From Streptomyces alboniger (GTDB lineage Bacteria > Actinomycetota > Actinomycetes > Streptomycetales > Streptomycetaceae), in assembly GCF_008704395.1 (NCBI RefSeq), contig NZ_CP023695.1, forward strand, positions 1,178,001 to 1,242,000: a DNA stretch of 64,000 nt, written 5' to 3'. Position numbers and translations under genes: made by a program. Positions 8,532-20,190 of the stretch are shown piece by piece. Within the stretch, counting starts at the first letter, position 1. Every line of letters starts with the position of its first letter. The notes under the pieces are model-generated. The model was not told the origin of the DNA, did no database searches, and saw only the letters and a program-made list of their open reading frames with translations.

Positions 8532-11497
8532 CGACCGTTCCCCTCAGATGTCGTTCCTGGTGCTGTGCCGCCCGTGGCGTCGTCGCCCGCGGCATTCTCG
8601 TCGCGGCCGCGCTGCCAGCCCCGCTGGAGCGAGGCCATGCGGCTGCGTACCTCGTCCGCGTCACGCTCCTCCGGCCGGGACCCGGCACGGTCGGAGCAGC
8701 GGTCGGGGCCGTCCTTCAACTGGGGGGCGAGACTGGCCTGCCGGACCCGGCGGGGCAGTCCGCCACCCAGGGCGGTCGTCGTGGTGGTGGTGCGGTCGTG
8801 GCCGACGTCCGCGGAGGGCGCCGGGGCGGGGCGGGGGCCGGGCACGGCTCCGGACGGGGTGGTGCGGCCCTGCCCTGTGCGGGCGGGATCGCGTTCCTGG
8901 CTGATGGCGTCCGGGCCGGTGCGGGCGGGCCCGCGCCGCTGGTTGATGCGGTCCGGGGCGGCACCGCCCTGGGGGCCTGTACGGCGGGTGCGGCGGGGCA
9001 GTTCCGGGGCCGCGTCGGCGGCGGTGACGTCCCGGTGCGGCGGGGACAGATCGGGCCAGCCGGAGCGCCGGCGGGGCTGCGTGGGTGCCGGGACCTCGTC
9101 CTCGGCCGCCGGGGCCAGGGGCCTGTCCTGCGACCTGGTGTGCGGCACGGGGCGGCCGTGGGAGCTGACCAGCTTCGGGGCCCCGCGGCGCGGCAGCGGC
9201 ACGAGTCCGCCGGAGCGGGCGTCCTCGGCCGGCTCGTCGTCGGGGCGGTCCTGCGGCGCGTCTCGGCGGGTGGGCTCGGCGCGGCCGGCCTCGCGGTCGT
9301 CGCGGGCCTGCTGGTGCTGCTCGCCGGGGGTGCCGGCGGCGCGGCGGCGGGGGCGGAAGAGACCGCCCTGCTCACTGTCGTCGTCGCCGAGCGCGCCGGG
9401 GAAGGCGTCGAGGTCCGCGAGGCCGACGGGCGCCTCCAGCTCCACGGGGCCGTCGAGCACGGAGGCGGGCAGTCCGGGCAGTTGCACGGGCACCTGCGCC
9501 AGGGCCGCCGCACGGTCCGCCGCCTTGTCGGTGCGCGCCGCGTGCTCCTTGCCCTGCGGCCGGTCGAGGCGGAAACCGACACCGCCGGTGTCGGGGACAT
9601 CGTCGGTGAGCAGGGCCTCGGGGATGAAGACGACGGCGGTCGTGCCGCCGTACGGAGAGGGTTGCAGGGAGACGCGGACCCGCTGGCGCTGCGCGAGCCT
9701 GCTGACGACGAAGAGGCCGAGCCTGTCGGTGTCGGACAGCTCGAACTCAGGGGTCTCCGCGAGCCGGAGGTTGGCGTCCAGGAGCGCGTCGGCGGCCATG
9801 CCGAGCCCCCGGTCGTGGATCTCCAGGGTGAAGCCGTTGGCGACGTGCTCGCCCAGGACCTGCACGGCGGTGTGCGGGGGCGAGAACACCGTGGCGTTCT
9901 CCAGGAGTTCGGCCATCAGATGGGTGAGGTCGGCGACGGCGGGGCCGGTGACCGCGATGCGGGGCAGGCGGCGTACCTCGATGCGTTCGTAGTCCTCGAC
10001 CTCGGCGACGGCGGCGCGTACGACGTCCATGAGCTGGACGGGCTTGCGCCACTGCCGCGAGGGGGCGGCTCCGGAGAGGATCACCAGGCCCTCGGCGTGC
10101 CGTCGCATGCGGGTGGTCAGGTGGTCGAGGCGGAAGAGGTCGGCCAGTTCGTCGGTGTCCTCGGTCCTGCGCTCCATGGTGTCCAGGAGGGTGAGCTGCT
10201 TGTGCAGCAGGACCTGGCTGCGGCGGGCGAGGTTGACGAAGACCTCGGAGACGCCGCGGCGCAGGTCGGCCTGTTTGACGGTGGCCTCGACCGCGGCGCG
10301 CTGGAGGGTGTTGAGGGCCTGCCCGACCTGCCCGATCTCGTCCTTGTCGTAGGTGAGGCGGGGCGCCTCGGTCTCCACGTCCACCTGTTCGCCGGCCGCC
10401 AGTCGGCGCAGTACGCCGGGCAGTCGCACGCCGGATGCCTCGTGGGCCTCCAGTCGCAGACGGCGCAGGTCGCGGATGAGGCCTCGTCCGATGCGTATGG
10501 ACATGAAGAGGGAGACCAGCAGCGCGACCAGGCCGAGGACGCCGGCCAGGACGGCGCGCACGATCACGTCGACGGCGGCCGGTTCGACGCGGTCCCTGAG
10601 GCGGTCGCTCGCTTCGACGTCCCGCTCGGCGAGCTGCTTGAGGACCCGGCCCGCGGTGTCGTTCCAGTGTCCGGACGTCACCGCGCGCGGGGTGCCGGGC
10701 GCGGACTCGATGACGTCCTTCTCCGCCCTGCGCAGCTGTGTGGTCTCGGCGCCGTTCCAATAGCGCTCGTAGCGGCCGCGGTCCTCCTCGGGCAGGGGCG
10801 CGAGGTTCACTTCGTACAGAAGGGTTCGCTGCGCCCTGAGTTCGGCGACCTGGCGGATCTCGGCCCGGGTGACGCGCCGTGCGACGAGCGCGGAGCCGAG
10901 CAGGGCGTCCTCGCGGGAGAGCAGTTCACGCGCGCGTGTCACGCCGACGAGTGCGCGGCCCTGCTCGTCGAGGTCCACGTCGTCGAGGCCTGCGAAGTTG
11001 TTGAGGGTGGTGAGGAGTACGAAGCAGGGGTCGATCAGCTTGGTGTACATCTTCAGGGCGCCGGCGCGGGTGATCGTGCCCTCTTCGACCGTGCGGCGCA
11101 GCGACTCGATGCCGTCGAAGGCTTCGAGGAGTGAGGTGAGACGCTTGCGCGAGTTGCCGTCGACGCTGTCGCGGACGTCCGGATCCCCGGCGTTCCTACG
11201 GACCTCGGCGATCATGTCGTCGGTCGCGTCGCGGCTGCGGCGCAGGGCCGCGAGGGCGTCGGACGCCCGGGGGTCGGCGAGGTAGACGAGGGTCTGGCGG
11301 CGCTCCTGCTGGACCACGCGGACGGTGTCCTCGATGGGGTAGCCGATCTTGTCGACGACGGTGGTGGTGTCGAGCAGTCTGCCGGCCTCGCGGCCGGTGA
11401 TGACGGTGGCGAAACCCCAGATCGCGGTGAGGGAAACGAGCGGCACGAGCAGCAGCGCCACGATCTTCCGGCGGATGGACTTCCCGCGAAAGCGCAT
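8528..11497 (-). CDS. cvnA: Conservon sensor kinase-like protein CvnA
   Basis: A 989-residue membrane sensor. The order is: transmembrane segment at about residues 11-33, extracellular nitrate/nitrite-sensor (NIT)-like helical domain to about 300, second membrane segment at about 307-332, HAMP region, then a GHKL ATPase domain with N-box LLENATVF near 527, G1 box HDRGLGM near 560 and GGTTAVV near 617. The last ~360 residues are Pro/Arg-rich and probably disordered. Start 11497 is chosen for its strong GGGGGAGG ribosome site; the longer form from 11548 has none. No receiver or response regulator is adjacent, typical of conservons. Confidence 0.9.
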   Translation of the reverse strand: MRFRGKSIRRKIVALLLVPLVSLTAIWGFATVITGREAGRLLDTTTVVDKIGYPIEDTVRVVQQERRQTLVYLADPRASDALAALRRSRDATDDMIAEVRRNAGDPDVRDSVDGNSRKRLTSLLEAFDGIESLRRTVEEGTITRAGALKMYTKLIDPCFVLLTTLNNFAGLDDVDLDEQGRALVGVTRARELLSREDALLGSALVARRVTRAEIRQVAELRAQRTLLYEVNLAPLPEEDRGRYERYWNGAETTQLRRAEKDVIESAPGTPRAVTSGHWNDTAGRVLKQLAERDVEASDRLRDRVEPAAVDVIVRAVLAGVLGLVALLVSLFMSIRIGRGLIRDLRRLRLEAHEASGVRLPGVLRRLAAGEQVDVETEAPRLTYDKDEIGQVGQALNTLQRAAVEATVKQADLRRGVSEVFVNLARRSQVLLHKQLTLLDTMERRTEDTDELADLFRLDHLTTRMRRHAEGLVILSGAAPSRQWRKPVQLMDVVRAAVAEVEDYERIEVRRLPRIAVTGPAVADLTHLMAELLENATVFSPPHTAVQVLGEHVANGFTLEIHDRGLGMAADALLDANLRLAETPEFELSDTDRLGLFVVSRLAQRQRVRVSLQPSPYGGTTAVVFIPEALLTDDVPDTGGVGFRLDRPQGKEHAARTDKAADRAAALAQVPVQLPGLPASVLDGPVELEAPVGLADLDAFPGALGDDDSEQGGLFRPRRRAAGTPGEQHQQARDDREAGRAEPTRRDAPQDRPDDEPAEDARSGGLVPLPRRGAPKLVSSHGRPVPHTRSQDRPLAPAAEDEVPAPTQPRRRSGWPDLSPPHRDVTAADAAPELPRRTRRTGPQGGAAPDRINQRRGPARTGPDAISQERDPARTGQGRTTPSGAVPGPRPAPAPSADVGHDRTTTTTTALGGGLPRRVRQASLAPQLKDGPDRCSDRAGSRPEERDADEVRSRMASLQRGWQRGRDENAAGDDATGGTAPGTTSEGNGR

Positions 11498-11963
11498 GGC
11501 CTCCCCCAGATCGGCCCCCTGCGACCGTTGCACGGGCCAGGGGCACACATGTGCGTCAACAAACGGCGCGAGCCTACTACTGACCCATGGACAACTCGAA
11601 GGCCCATCCGAACGCTTTTCGGCCGTGACGCGAAAGAGACGCCCCTAGTTGTCCCTTCATTACGGGAGATTGCGTCCCAGCATGTGGCGCATGCACCCCG
11701 GGCCCATCACCCGTGCCGCATACGCCAGTTGGCCGGATCTCTTCGCTTCGAGGAAGCGGGACGGGAATCTTTCCGATCTCCCGTTCGTCGGTCAGGGTGC
11801 GGCGGTGAAGGCCCTCGGTCCAGGGGGCGCGCCGTGGGACGGGCGGCATAAAGGGCAGTAAACCGGGCAGCCACAGGTGACGGGCAGCCACAGGTGAGTT
11901 GGGACAAAGGGTGTCCCCAGAGGGTGTTCGTGAACGGCCGCGAAGCGGCGGGGGAGTGACGAA
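11498..11963. other. Divergent intergenic region between cvnA and membrane protein gene
   Basis: A 466-base region that must hold the conservon promoter and the promoter of the gene at 11964. It contains a short palindrome GCATG-N5-CATGC (11680-11694) and a perfect 17-bp tandem duplication at 11864-11897. I see no confident -35/-10 pair and no credible coding region. Confidence 0.55.
11864..11897. repeat. 17-bp perfect tandem repeat
   Basis: CGGGCAGCCACAGGTGA occurs twice head to tail (11864-11880, 11881-11897), 67 bases before the start codon at 11964. It may be a paired regulator site or a recent slippage duplication. Confidence 0.7.
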
Positions 11964-12515
11964 ATGATGGGCACGGCAGAGCGCCACAAGGCGTCAGGGA
12001 GCGGTGAGGCCGTCGAGGCAGCGGCGCGCGGTGTCGCGCCGCGGGAGGTCGGTGCCGTCCGGCGGGAGACCGGTGTCGCCCCACGCGAGGTCGGTGTCAC
12101 CCCGAGGGAGGAAGCACGCCCGGGTCCCCGCCCGCCGTTGTGGGTCGAGGAGCCCGCCCGTAGAAGGCGGTTGCCCGATCCGGTGCGGACGGCGGCCGTG
12201 CGGGCCGTGATCATCGTGGCCGTCACGCTGGTGCAGGCGATGGTCGCCTTCCTCGCCGCGCTCGCGGGGTCCTGGCTCTCCTTCCCCATGGTGCTGAGCA
12301 GCGTGGCCAGTACGGTCGTGGCCACCTGGGGCGTGCTCGACGTGTGGGTGACCCGCCAGGTGTGGAACCAACGGCACGGAGTGGTGTCGATGCCGAGCAG
12401 CACGGCGCGCCGGCTGCGACGCGAGCGGCGCCGGGCCCGCCGTCAGGCGCGGGTGGCGGCGCGCGGCAAGGAAGAACGCATACGGAGGCGGCCGGGTCAG
12501 TTGTCGCACCCCTAG
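11964..12515 (+). CDS. Two-span membrane protein with repeated basic N-terminus
   Basis: A 183-residue protein not assigned to a named family. Residues 20-50 consist of degenerate repeats of the type (G)VAPREVG, a low-complexity hydrophilic region. Two hydrophobic segments follow at about 80-100 and 105-125, and the tail is very Arg-rich (RRLRRERRRARRQARVAARG). The basic tail suggests the termini are cytoplasmic. A GGGGGAG ribosome site precedes the ATG. The stop overlaps the convergent reductase gene by 4 bases. Function unknown. Confidence 0.72.
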   Translation: MMGTAERHKASGSGEAVEAAARGVAPREVGAVRRETGVAPREVGVTPREEARPGPRPPLWVEEPARRRRLPDPVRTAAVRAVIIVAVTLVQAMVAFLAALAGSWLSFPMVLSSVASTVVATWGVLDVWVTRQVWNQRHGVVSMPSSTARRLRRERRRARRQARVAARGKEERIRRRPGQLSHP

Positions 12516-13771
12516 GACGCCCTGGCCGCATCCTCCATGTACTCCCCCTCCCGTTCCGCCTCCCGGTCCGTGGCGGCAGCGGCCATGAGCGCCCTGCGCA
12601 CCTTCGTGAAGGGTCGGGCGCGATCGAGTGCGAGTACCGCGGTCGTGCGGCCCGCGCGCTCGTAGACGGCGAGGAAACCGCCCCCGCCCAAAGCGTCCGG
12701 GGAGCCCTCGACGATGCGTACGGTGTCGCCTTCGCCGCGCCGCCCGGCGAACTGGAGGCGTGAGCCGTACTGGTCCGACCAGAAGTACGGCAGCGGGCGC
12801 GCCGTCTCCACCGTGTGACGCGCGAGCAAGTTCCGTACCGCCACGCGGGGTTGTTCCGTAGCACTCGTCCAGTGCTCGGCGCGGTCCCCGCCGACGCGGG
12901 CGACATCGCCGACCGCGACGACCTGGGGCAGCGTGGTGACACAGCCGTCGTCGCACAGCACACCGTCGTCCAGGGCCAGGGGCGATCCCGTGAGCCAGCC
13001 GGTGTTGGGGGCCGCGCCGATACCGACGACGACCACGTCGGCGGGCAGCAGCCGGCCGTCGGACAGTTCGACGGCGGTGACGGCTCCCCCGCCGAGGGTG
13101 GTCGGCCCGGCGCCTCGCAGCGCGGTGACCCCGGCGCCCGTCAGCAGCCGCGCCCCGCCCCGCGCGTGCAGTCCCGCGCACACGAATGCCATCTCGGCCC
13201 CGAGTTGGGCGGCGAGCGGCAGCTGCGCGGCCTCGACGACCGTGACGTCATGCCCGAGCGCCACGCACGAGGACGCGGTCTCGGCACCGATGAAGCCACC
13301 GCCGATCACGACCACGCGCCGCGGGCCATGGACGAGGGCTCGACGCAGCGCGCGGGCGTCGTCCAGCGTGCGCAGCGTGTGCACGCCTGTGAGCGCGGGC
13401 CCCGGCAGGTGTCGCGCGAAGGCCCCGGTGGCGATGACCACGCCGTCGCTCGCCAGCGTCCGGCCGTCGTCGAGGACCACCGTGCGGCCGCGCGCGTCGA
13501 GGGCATGCGCGCGGGCCCCTAAGATCCACTCGGCGTCGAGCTCCGCCGCCTCCTCGGCGTCGGACAGGGCGAGTTGGGGCTCGGCGCAGTCGCCGGTGAG
13601 GAACCCCTTGGACAAGGGCGGCCGGTCGTAGGGGTGGTGCGGCTCGGCGCCGACGACGACCAGGCGCCCGTCGAATCCCTGGGCGCGCAGTTCTCGTGCC
13701 GCGTACAGGCCGGCGAGCGAGGCGCCGACCACGGTGACGGCCCTCATGCCGCCTGTGGTGACAGCCTTCAT
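12512..13771 (-). CDS. FAD-dependent ferredoxin reductase
   Basis: A 419-residue pyridine nucleotide-disulphide oxidoreductase-fold protein of the class II ferredoxin reductase type (rhodocoxin/putidaredoxin/BphA4-like). It has an N-terminal FAD motif VGASLAGLYAARELR, a central NAD(P) motif VVVIGGGFIGAE, and the FAD-site block VVAVGDVAR. It would pass electrons from NAD(P)H to a [2Fe-2S] ferredoxin. The start overlaps the stop of the Rieske ferredoxin gene as ATGA (13768-13771), with GGAGGAGGGG upstream, so reductase and ferredoxin are coupled. The likely terminal acceptor is the Rieske oxygenase at 20191; this is inferred from context. Confidence 0.88.
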   Translation of the reverse strand: MKAVTTGGMRAVTVVGASLAGLYAARELRAQGFDGRLVVVGAEPHHPYDRPPLSKGFLTGDCAEPQLALSDAEEAAELDAEWILGARAHALDARGRTVVLDDGRTLASDGVVIATGAFARHLPGPALTGVHTLRTLDDARALRRALVHGPRRVVVIGGGFIGAETASSCVALGHDVTVVEAAQLPLAAQLGAEMAFVCAGLHARGGARLLTGAGVTALRGAGPTTLGGGAVTAVELSDGRLLPADVVVVGIGAAPNTGWLTGSPLALDDGVLCDDGCVTTLPQVVAVGDVARVGGDRAEHWTSATEQPRVAVRNLLARHTVETARPLPYFWSDQYGSRLQFAGRRGEGDTVRIVEGSPDALGGGGFLAVYERAGRTTAVLALDRARPFTKVRRALMAAAATDREAEREGEYMEDAARAS

Positions 13772-14091
13772 GCGGCGGACCCCTCCTCCGCGGTGGCCAG
13801 ACGCACGTGGATCACGCCGTCCTCGACGTATACCTGGTGGGTACGGACGGGCCTGCGCGCCGGAAGGCAGGTGGGGCGCCCGGTACGGAGGTCGAACGAG
13901 GCGGCGTGGAGCGGGCATTCGACCACGCAGCCCTCAAGCCACCCCTCCGACAGGGACGCGTCCTGGTGACTGCATGTGTCGTCGATGGCGAAGAGCTCAC
14001 CATCGGCGTTGAACACCGCGACGGGCGGGGCGGTGTCGAGGCGGACGGACTCGCCCGCGGGGAGGTCTTCGAGGCGGCATACGGCAATCAT
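13768..14091 (-). CDS. Rieske [2Fe-2S] ferredoxin
   Basis: A 107-residue soluble Rieske ferredoxin. Cluster ligands are C40-x-H42 and C59-x2-H62. Length and pattern match ferredoxins of three-component aromatic dioxygenases and NirD-like proteins. ATG 14091 is chosen for its GGAGGGGGG ribosome site; an upstream extension to 14157 has no support. It is the first gene of a two-gene minus operon with the reductase, divergent from the IclR regulator, and probably feeds the oxygenase at 20191. Confidence 0.9.
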   Translation of the reverse strand: MIAVCRLEDLPAGESVRLDTAPPVAVFNADGELFAIDDTCSHQDASLSEGWLEGCVVECPLHAASFDLRTGRPTCLPARRPVRTHQVYVEDGVIHVRLATAEEGSAA

Positions 14092-14152
14092 GGGCCCCCC
14101 TCCGGTTCGTTCGGCCCGGTCCTCGCCCCTTCTGGGGCCAAGACCCTTCGAT

Positions 14153-14167
14153 AACATGATGTTTCAC
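14153..14167. promoter_or_regulatory. Candidate IclR operator between ferredoxin and regulator genes
   Basis: A perfect 11-bp palindrome AACATGATGTT (14153-14163) runs into GTTTCAC (14161-14167). GTTTCAC also begins the repeat in the promoter of the dehydrogenase operon at 15223. The site lies between two divergent genes. Binding by the adjacent IclR protein is inferred. Confidence 0.45.
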
Positions 14168-14279
14168 ATGGCGCACGAGGGAGCGCTATGCGCAACAGAA
14201 TCCGGTCGGGGAGCCCGTCGCGTCAAGGGCTTCCCGCAGACGCGGCTTCAACCGGCCGCCAGGTGGTGAGAGTTGAGTT

Positions 14280-15131
14280 ATGACCGGCACGCGGAAACAG
14301 GCTGATCAGAAGCGGAAACAGACTGATCGGAACAGGGAGCCGCACGGCGGGCCACGGGAGAGGCAGCCGAAGACGGCCGCCGGCTCCGTCCAGTCCGTGG
14401 ACCGCGCGGTGAGCGTTCTGGAGATCCTCGCGCGGCACGGCGAGGCCGGAGTGACCGAGATCGCCGACGAGTTGGGCGTCCACAAGTCGACGGCCTTCCG
14501 ACTCCTCGGGGTGCTCGAGAACCGCGGTCTGGTGGGCCAGGCCAAGGATCGCGGGAAGTACTTCCTGGGTGCGGGCGTACTCCGCCTCGCGGGGGCGGCG
14601 GCAGTGCGCATGGACATCTCCCAGGAGGGCGGCCCGGTCTGCCGCGAACTCGCGGACGAGCTGGGCGAGACCGTCAACATCGCGGTCCTCGACGACGACG
14701 CGGCGGTCAACATCATGCAGGCGCGCGGCCCGGCCTCCGTGACCGCGCAGAACTGGCTCGGCAGGCGCACCCCGCTGCACGCCACATCCAGCGGCAAGGT
14801 GCTGCTCGCCCATCTGCCGACGACGCTGCGCGAGGGCCTGATCGCCCGCACACTCCCCCGCATGACCGAGCACACGGTCACCGGCACCGTGGCGCTGCGC
14901 GGCGAGCTGGAGACCGTCGTGGAGCGGGGCTTCGCCATCGCCGTCGAGGAGTTGGAGGTGGGGCTCGCCGCCGTCGCCGCGCCCGTGCGCGCCCACGACG
15001 GCAAGGTGATCGGGGCGCTCAGCGCGTCGGGGCCGGTGTACCGGCTGACCGAGGACCGCCTGACCGAGCTGGCCAAGCGCACGGTCGCGGCGTCGGTGGA
15101 GCTGTCCCGGCGGATGGGGTACGGCTTCTGA
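14280..15131 (+). CDS. IclR-family transcriptional regulator
   Basis: A 283-residue regulator. A basic, low-complexity N-terminus (residues 1-35) precedes the winged HTH (SVDRAVSVLEILARHG, then VTEIADELGVHKSTAFRLL), and the C-terminal IclR effector domain follows from about residue 115. It is divergent from the ferredoxin/reductase pair and sits just upstream of the demethylation operon, so it probably controls both. The sensed ligand may be a methylamine intermediate or glyoxylate-type acid, but that is a guess. ATG 14280 is preceded by GTGAGAG. Confidence 0.9.
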   Translation: MTGTRKQADQKRKQTDRNREPHGGPRERQPKTAAGSVQSVDRAVSVLEILARHGEAGVTEIADELGVHKSTAFRLLGVLENRGLVGQAKDRGKYFLGAGVLRLAGAAAVRMDISQEGGPVCRELADELGETVNIAVLDDDAAVNIMQARGPASVTAQNWLGRRTPLHATSSGKVLLAHLPTTLREGLIARTLPRMTEHTVTGTVALRGELETVVERGFAIAVEELEVGLAAVAAPVRAHDGKVIGALSASGPVYRLTEDRLTELAKRTVAASVELSRRMGYGF

Positions 15132-15222
15132 CAGCGCGCTCCCTGCGAACCGCCGTGGGCGGGACCGGTCTCCCCGGTCCCGCCCACGCGCGTACCGGCG
15201 AGGTCTCGCCACGTCCCCGCTT

Positions 15223-15270
15223 GTTTCACGAAGGGACAACTCCGCCGTTTCGCGAAGGGTTAACTCCGCC
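15223..15270. repeat. Tandem 24-bp repeat in promoter of demethylation operon
   Basis: Two head-to-tail 24-base units (15223-15246, 15247-15270) match at 21 of 24 positions. Each has a core GTTTC(A/G)CGAAGGG containing a TTCGCGAA-like palindrome. They end four bases before a TTGACG -35 box. Placement immediately upstream of the promoter suggests paired binding sites for the IclR regulator. Confidence 0.7.
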
Positions 15271-15273
15271 CCC

Positions 15274-15314
15274 TTGACGGCCTCTTGATGGCGTTCCCAC
15301 TATGTCTCTCATAG
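15274..15314 (+). promoter_or_regulatory. Promoter of the dehydrogenase-oxygenase operon
   Basis: A TTGACG -35 box (15274-15279) and a CACTAT -10 box (15298-15303) are separated by 18 bases. The -10 overlaps a perfect 5-bp inverted repeat CTATG-N5-CATAG (15300-15314), which could be an operator. The GTG start of the first gene is at 15357. Confidence 0.55.
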
Positions 15315-15356
15315 CGCAACCCATCGTGTAGTACGCAACAGCAGAGGAGTCTGGCC

Positions 15357-18994
<3,638 letters not shown>

Positions 18995-19009
18995 CCGCAG
19001 GAGGCACAG

Positions 19010-20164
19010 GTGTCCCCCACCTACGACGTGATCGTGATCGGCCTCGGCGGCATGGGCAGCGCCGCCGCCCACCACCTGTCCGCGCGCGGCGCCCGCGTCC
19101 TCGGCCTGGAGAAGTTCGGCCCGGTGCACCACCACGGCTCCAGCCACGGCGGTTCCCGCATCACCCGGCAGTCCTACTTCGAGGATCCCGCGTACGTCCC
19201 GCTGCTCCTGCGCGCCTACGAGCTCTACGACCGCCTCGAACAGGACACCGGCCGCGAGATCGCCACCCTGTGCGGCGGCGTGATGCTCGGCCGCCCCGAC
19301 AGCCGCCCGGTGTCCGGCTCACTGCTCTCCGCCGAGCGGTGGGGGCTGCCGCACGAGATGCTCGACGCGAAGGAGATACGCCGCCGCTTCCCGACCCTCA
19401 CCCCGCGCGCGGACGAAGTGGCGCTGTACGAGGCGCGGGCGGGTCTCGTCCGCCCCGAGAACACCGTGGCCGCTCACCTCCAGCTCGCCACGCGCGACGG
19501 CGCCGACCTGCACTTCGAGGAGCCGATGACGCGCTGGGAGCCCTACCGGGACGGCGTGCGCGTCCACACCGCCGAGGACACCTACACGGCGGGCCAGTTG
19601 GTGATCTGTCCCGGCGCCTGGGCGCCGCGGCTGCTCACCGATCTGGGGGTGGCGTTCAGCATCGAGCGACAGGTCATGTACTGGTTCCAGCCGACCGGAG
19701 GGGTCCGGCCCTTCCTTCCGGAGAACCACCCGATCTACATCTGGGAGGACGCACAGGGCGTACAGGTGTACGGCTTCCCATCCATCGACGGGCCCGAGCT
19801 GGGTGCCAAGGTGGCCTTCTTCCGCAAGGGCACGCCCTGCACCCCGGAGACCATCGAGCGCACGGTCCACGACGACGAGGTCGCCGCGATGGCCGACCAG
19901 GTGGGCCGGTTGATCCCGTCCCTCCCCGGCCGCTTCCTCAAGGCCGCGACCTGCATGTACTCCAACACGCCCGACGAGCACTTCGTCATCGCGCGCCATC
20001 CGGCCCACCCCGAGGCGGTCACCGTCGCGGCCGGATTCTCCGGCCACGGCTTCAAGTTCGTACCCGTGGTCGGCGAGATCGTCGCCGACCTGGCACTGGA
20101 CGGCACCACCGGACACCCCATCGACCTCTTCGACCCCAGCCGTCTCACCGCCGCGCCCGCCTGA
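19010..20164 (+). CDS. Monomeric sarcosine oxidase / N-methyl amino acid oxidase
   Basis: A 384-residue FAD amine oxidase of the MSOX/SolA family. It has the dinucleotide motif [12 protein letters not shown], the family motif SSHGGSRI, and Cys315 in KAATCMYSN, which matches the cysteine that holds FAD covalently in monomeric sarcosine oxidase. GFSGHGFKF near the C-terminus is also typical. It would oxidise sarcosine to glycine, formaldehyde and H2O2. N-methyltryptophan oxidase activity cannot be excluded from sequence, but the neighbours favour sarcosine. GTG 19010 follows an AGGAGG ribosome site, 15 bases after the previous gene. Confidence 0.88.
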   Translation: MSPTYDVIVIGLGGMGSAAAHHLSARGARVLGLEKFGPVHHHGSSHGGSRITRQSYFEDPAYVPLLLRAYELYDRLEQDTGREIATLCGGVMLGRPDSRPVSGSLLSAERWGLPHEMLDAKEIRRRFPTLTPRADEVALYEARAGLVRPENTVAAHLQLATRDGADLHFEEPMTRWEPYRDGVRVHTAEDTYTAGQLVICPGAWAPRLLTDLGVAFSIERQVMYWFQPTGGVRPFLPENHPIYIWEDAQGVQVYGFPSIDGPELGAKVAFFRKGTPCTPETIERTVHDDEVAAMADQVGRLIPSLPGRFLKAATCMYSNTPDEHFVIARHPAHPEAVTVAAGFSGHGFKFVPVVGEIVADLALDGTTGHPIDLFDPSRLTAAPA

Positions 20165-20190
20165 GGAGCGCCCGCCCGAGGAGTACGACC

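Noticed and set aside
3358..11497. Mobile-element insertion of the oxoprolinase into the conservon
   Set aside because: No flanking repeats, transposase or base-composition shift; junctions are tight operon-like spacings.
19270..20190. Long 5' extension of the Rieske oxygenase frame
   Set aside because: It lies inside the sarcosine oxidase gene in another frame; GTG 20191 with GAGGAG is the proper start.
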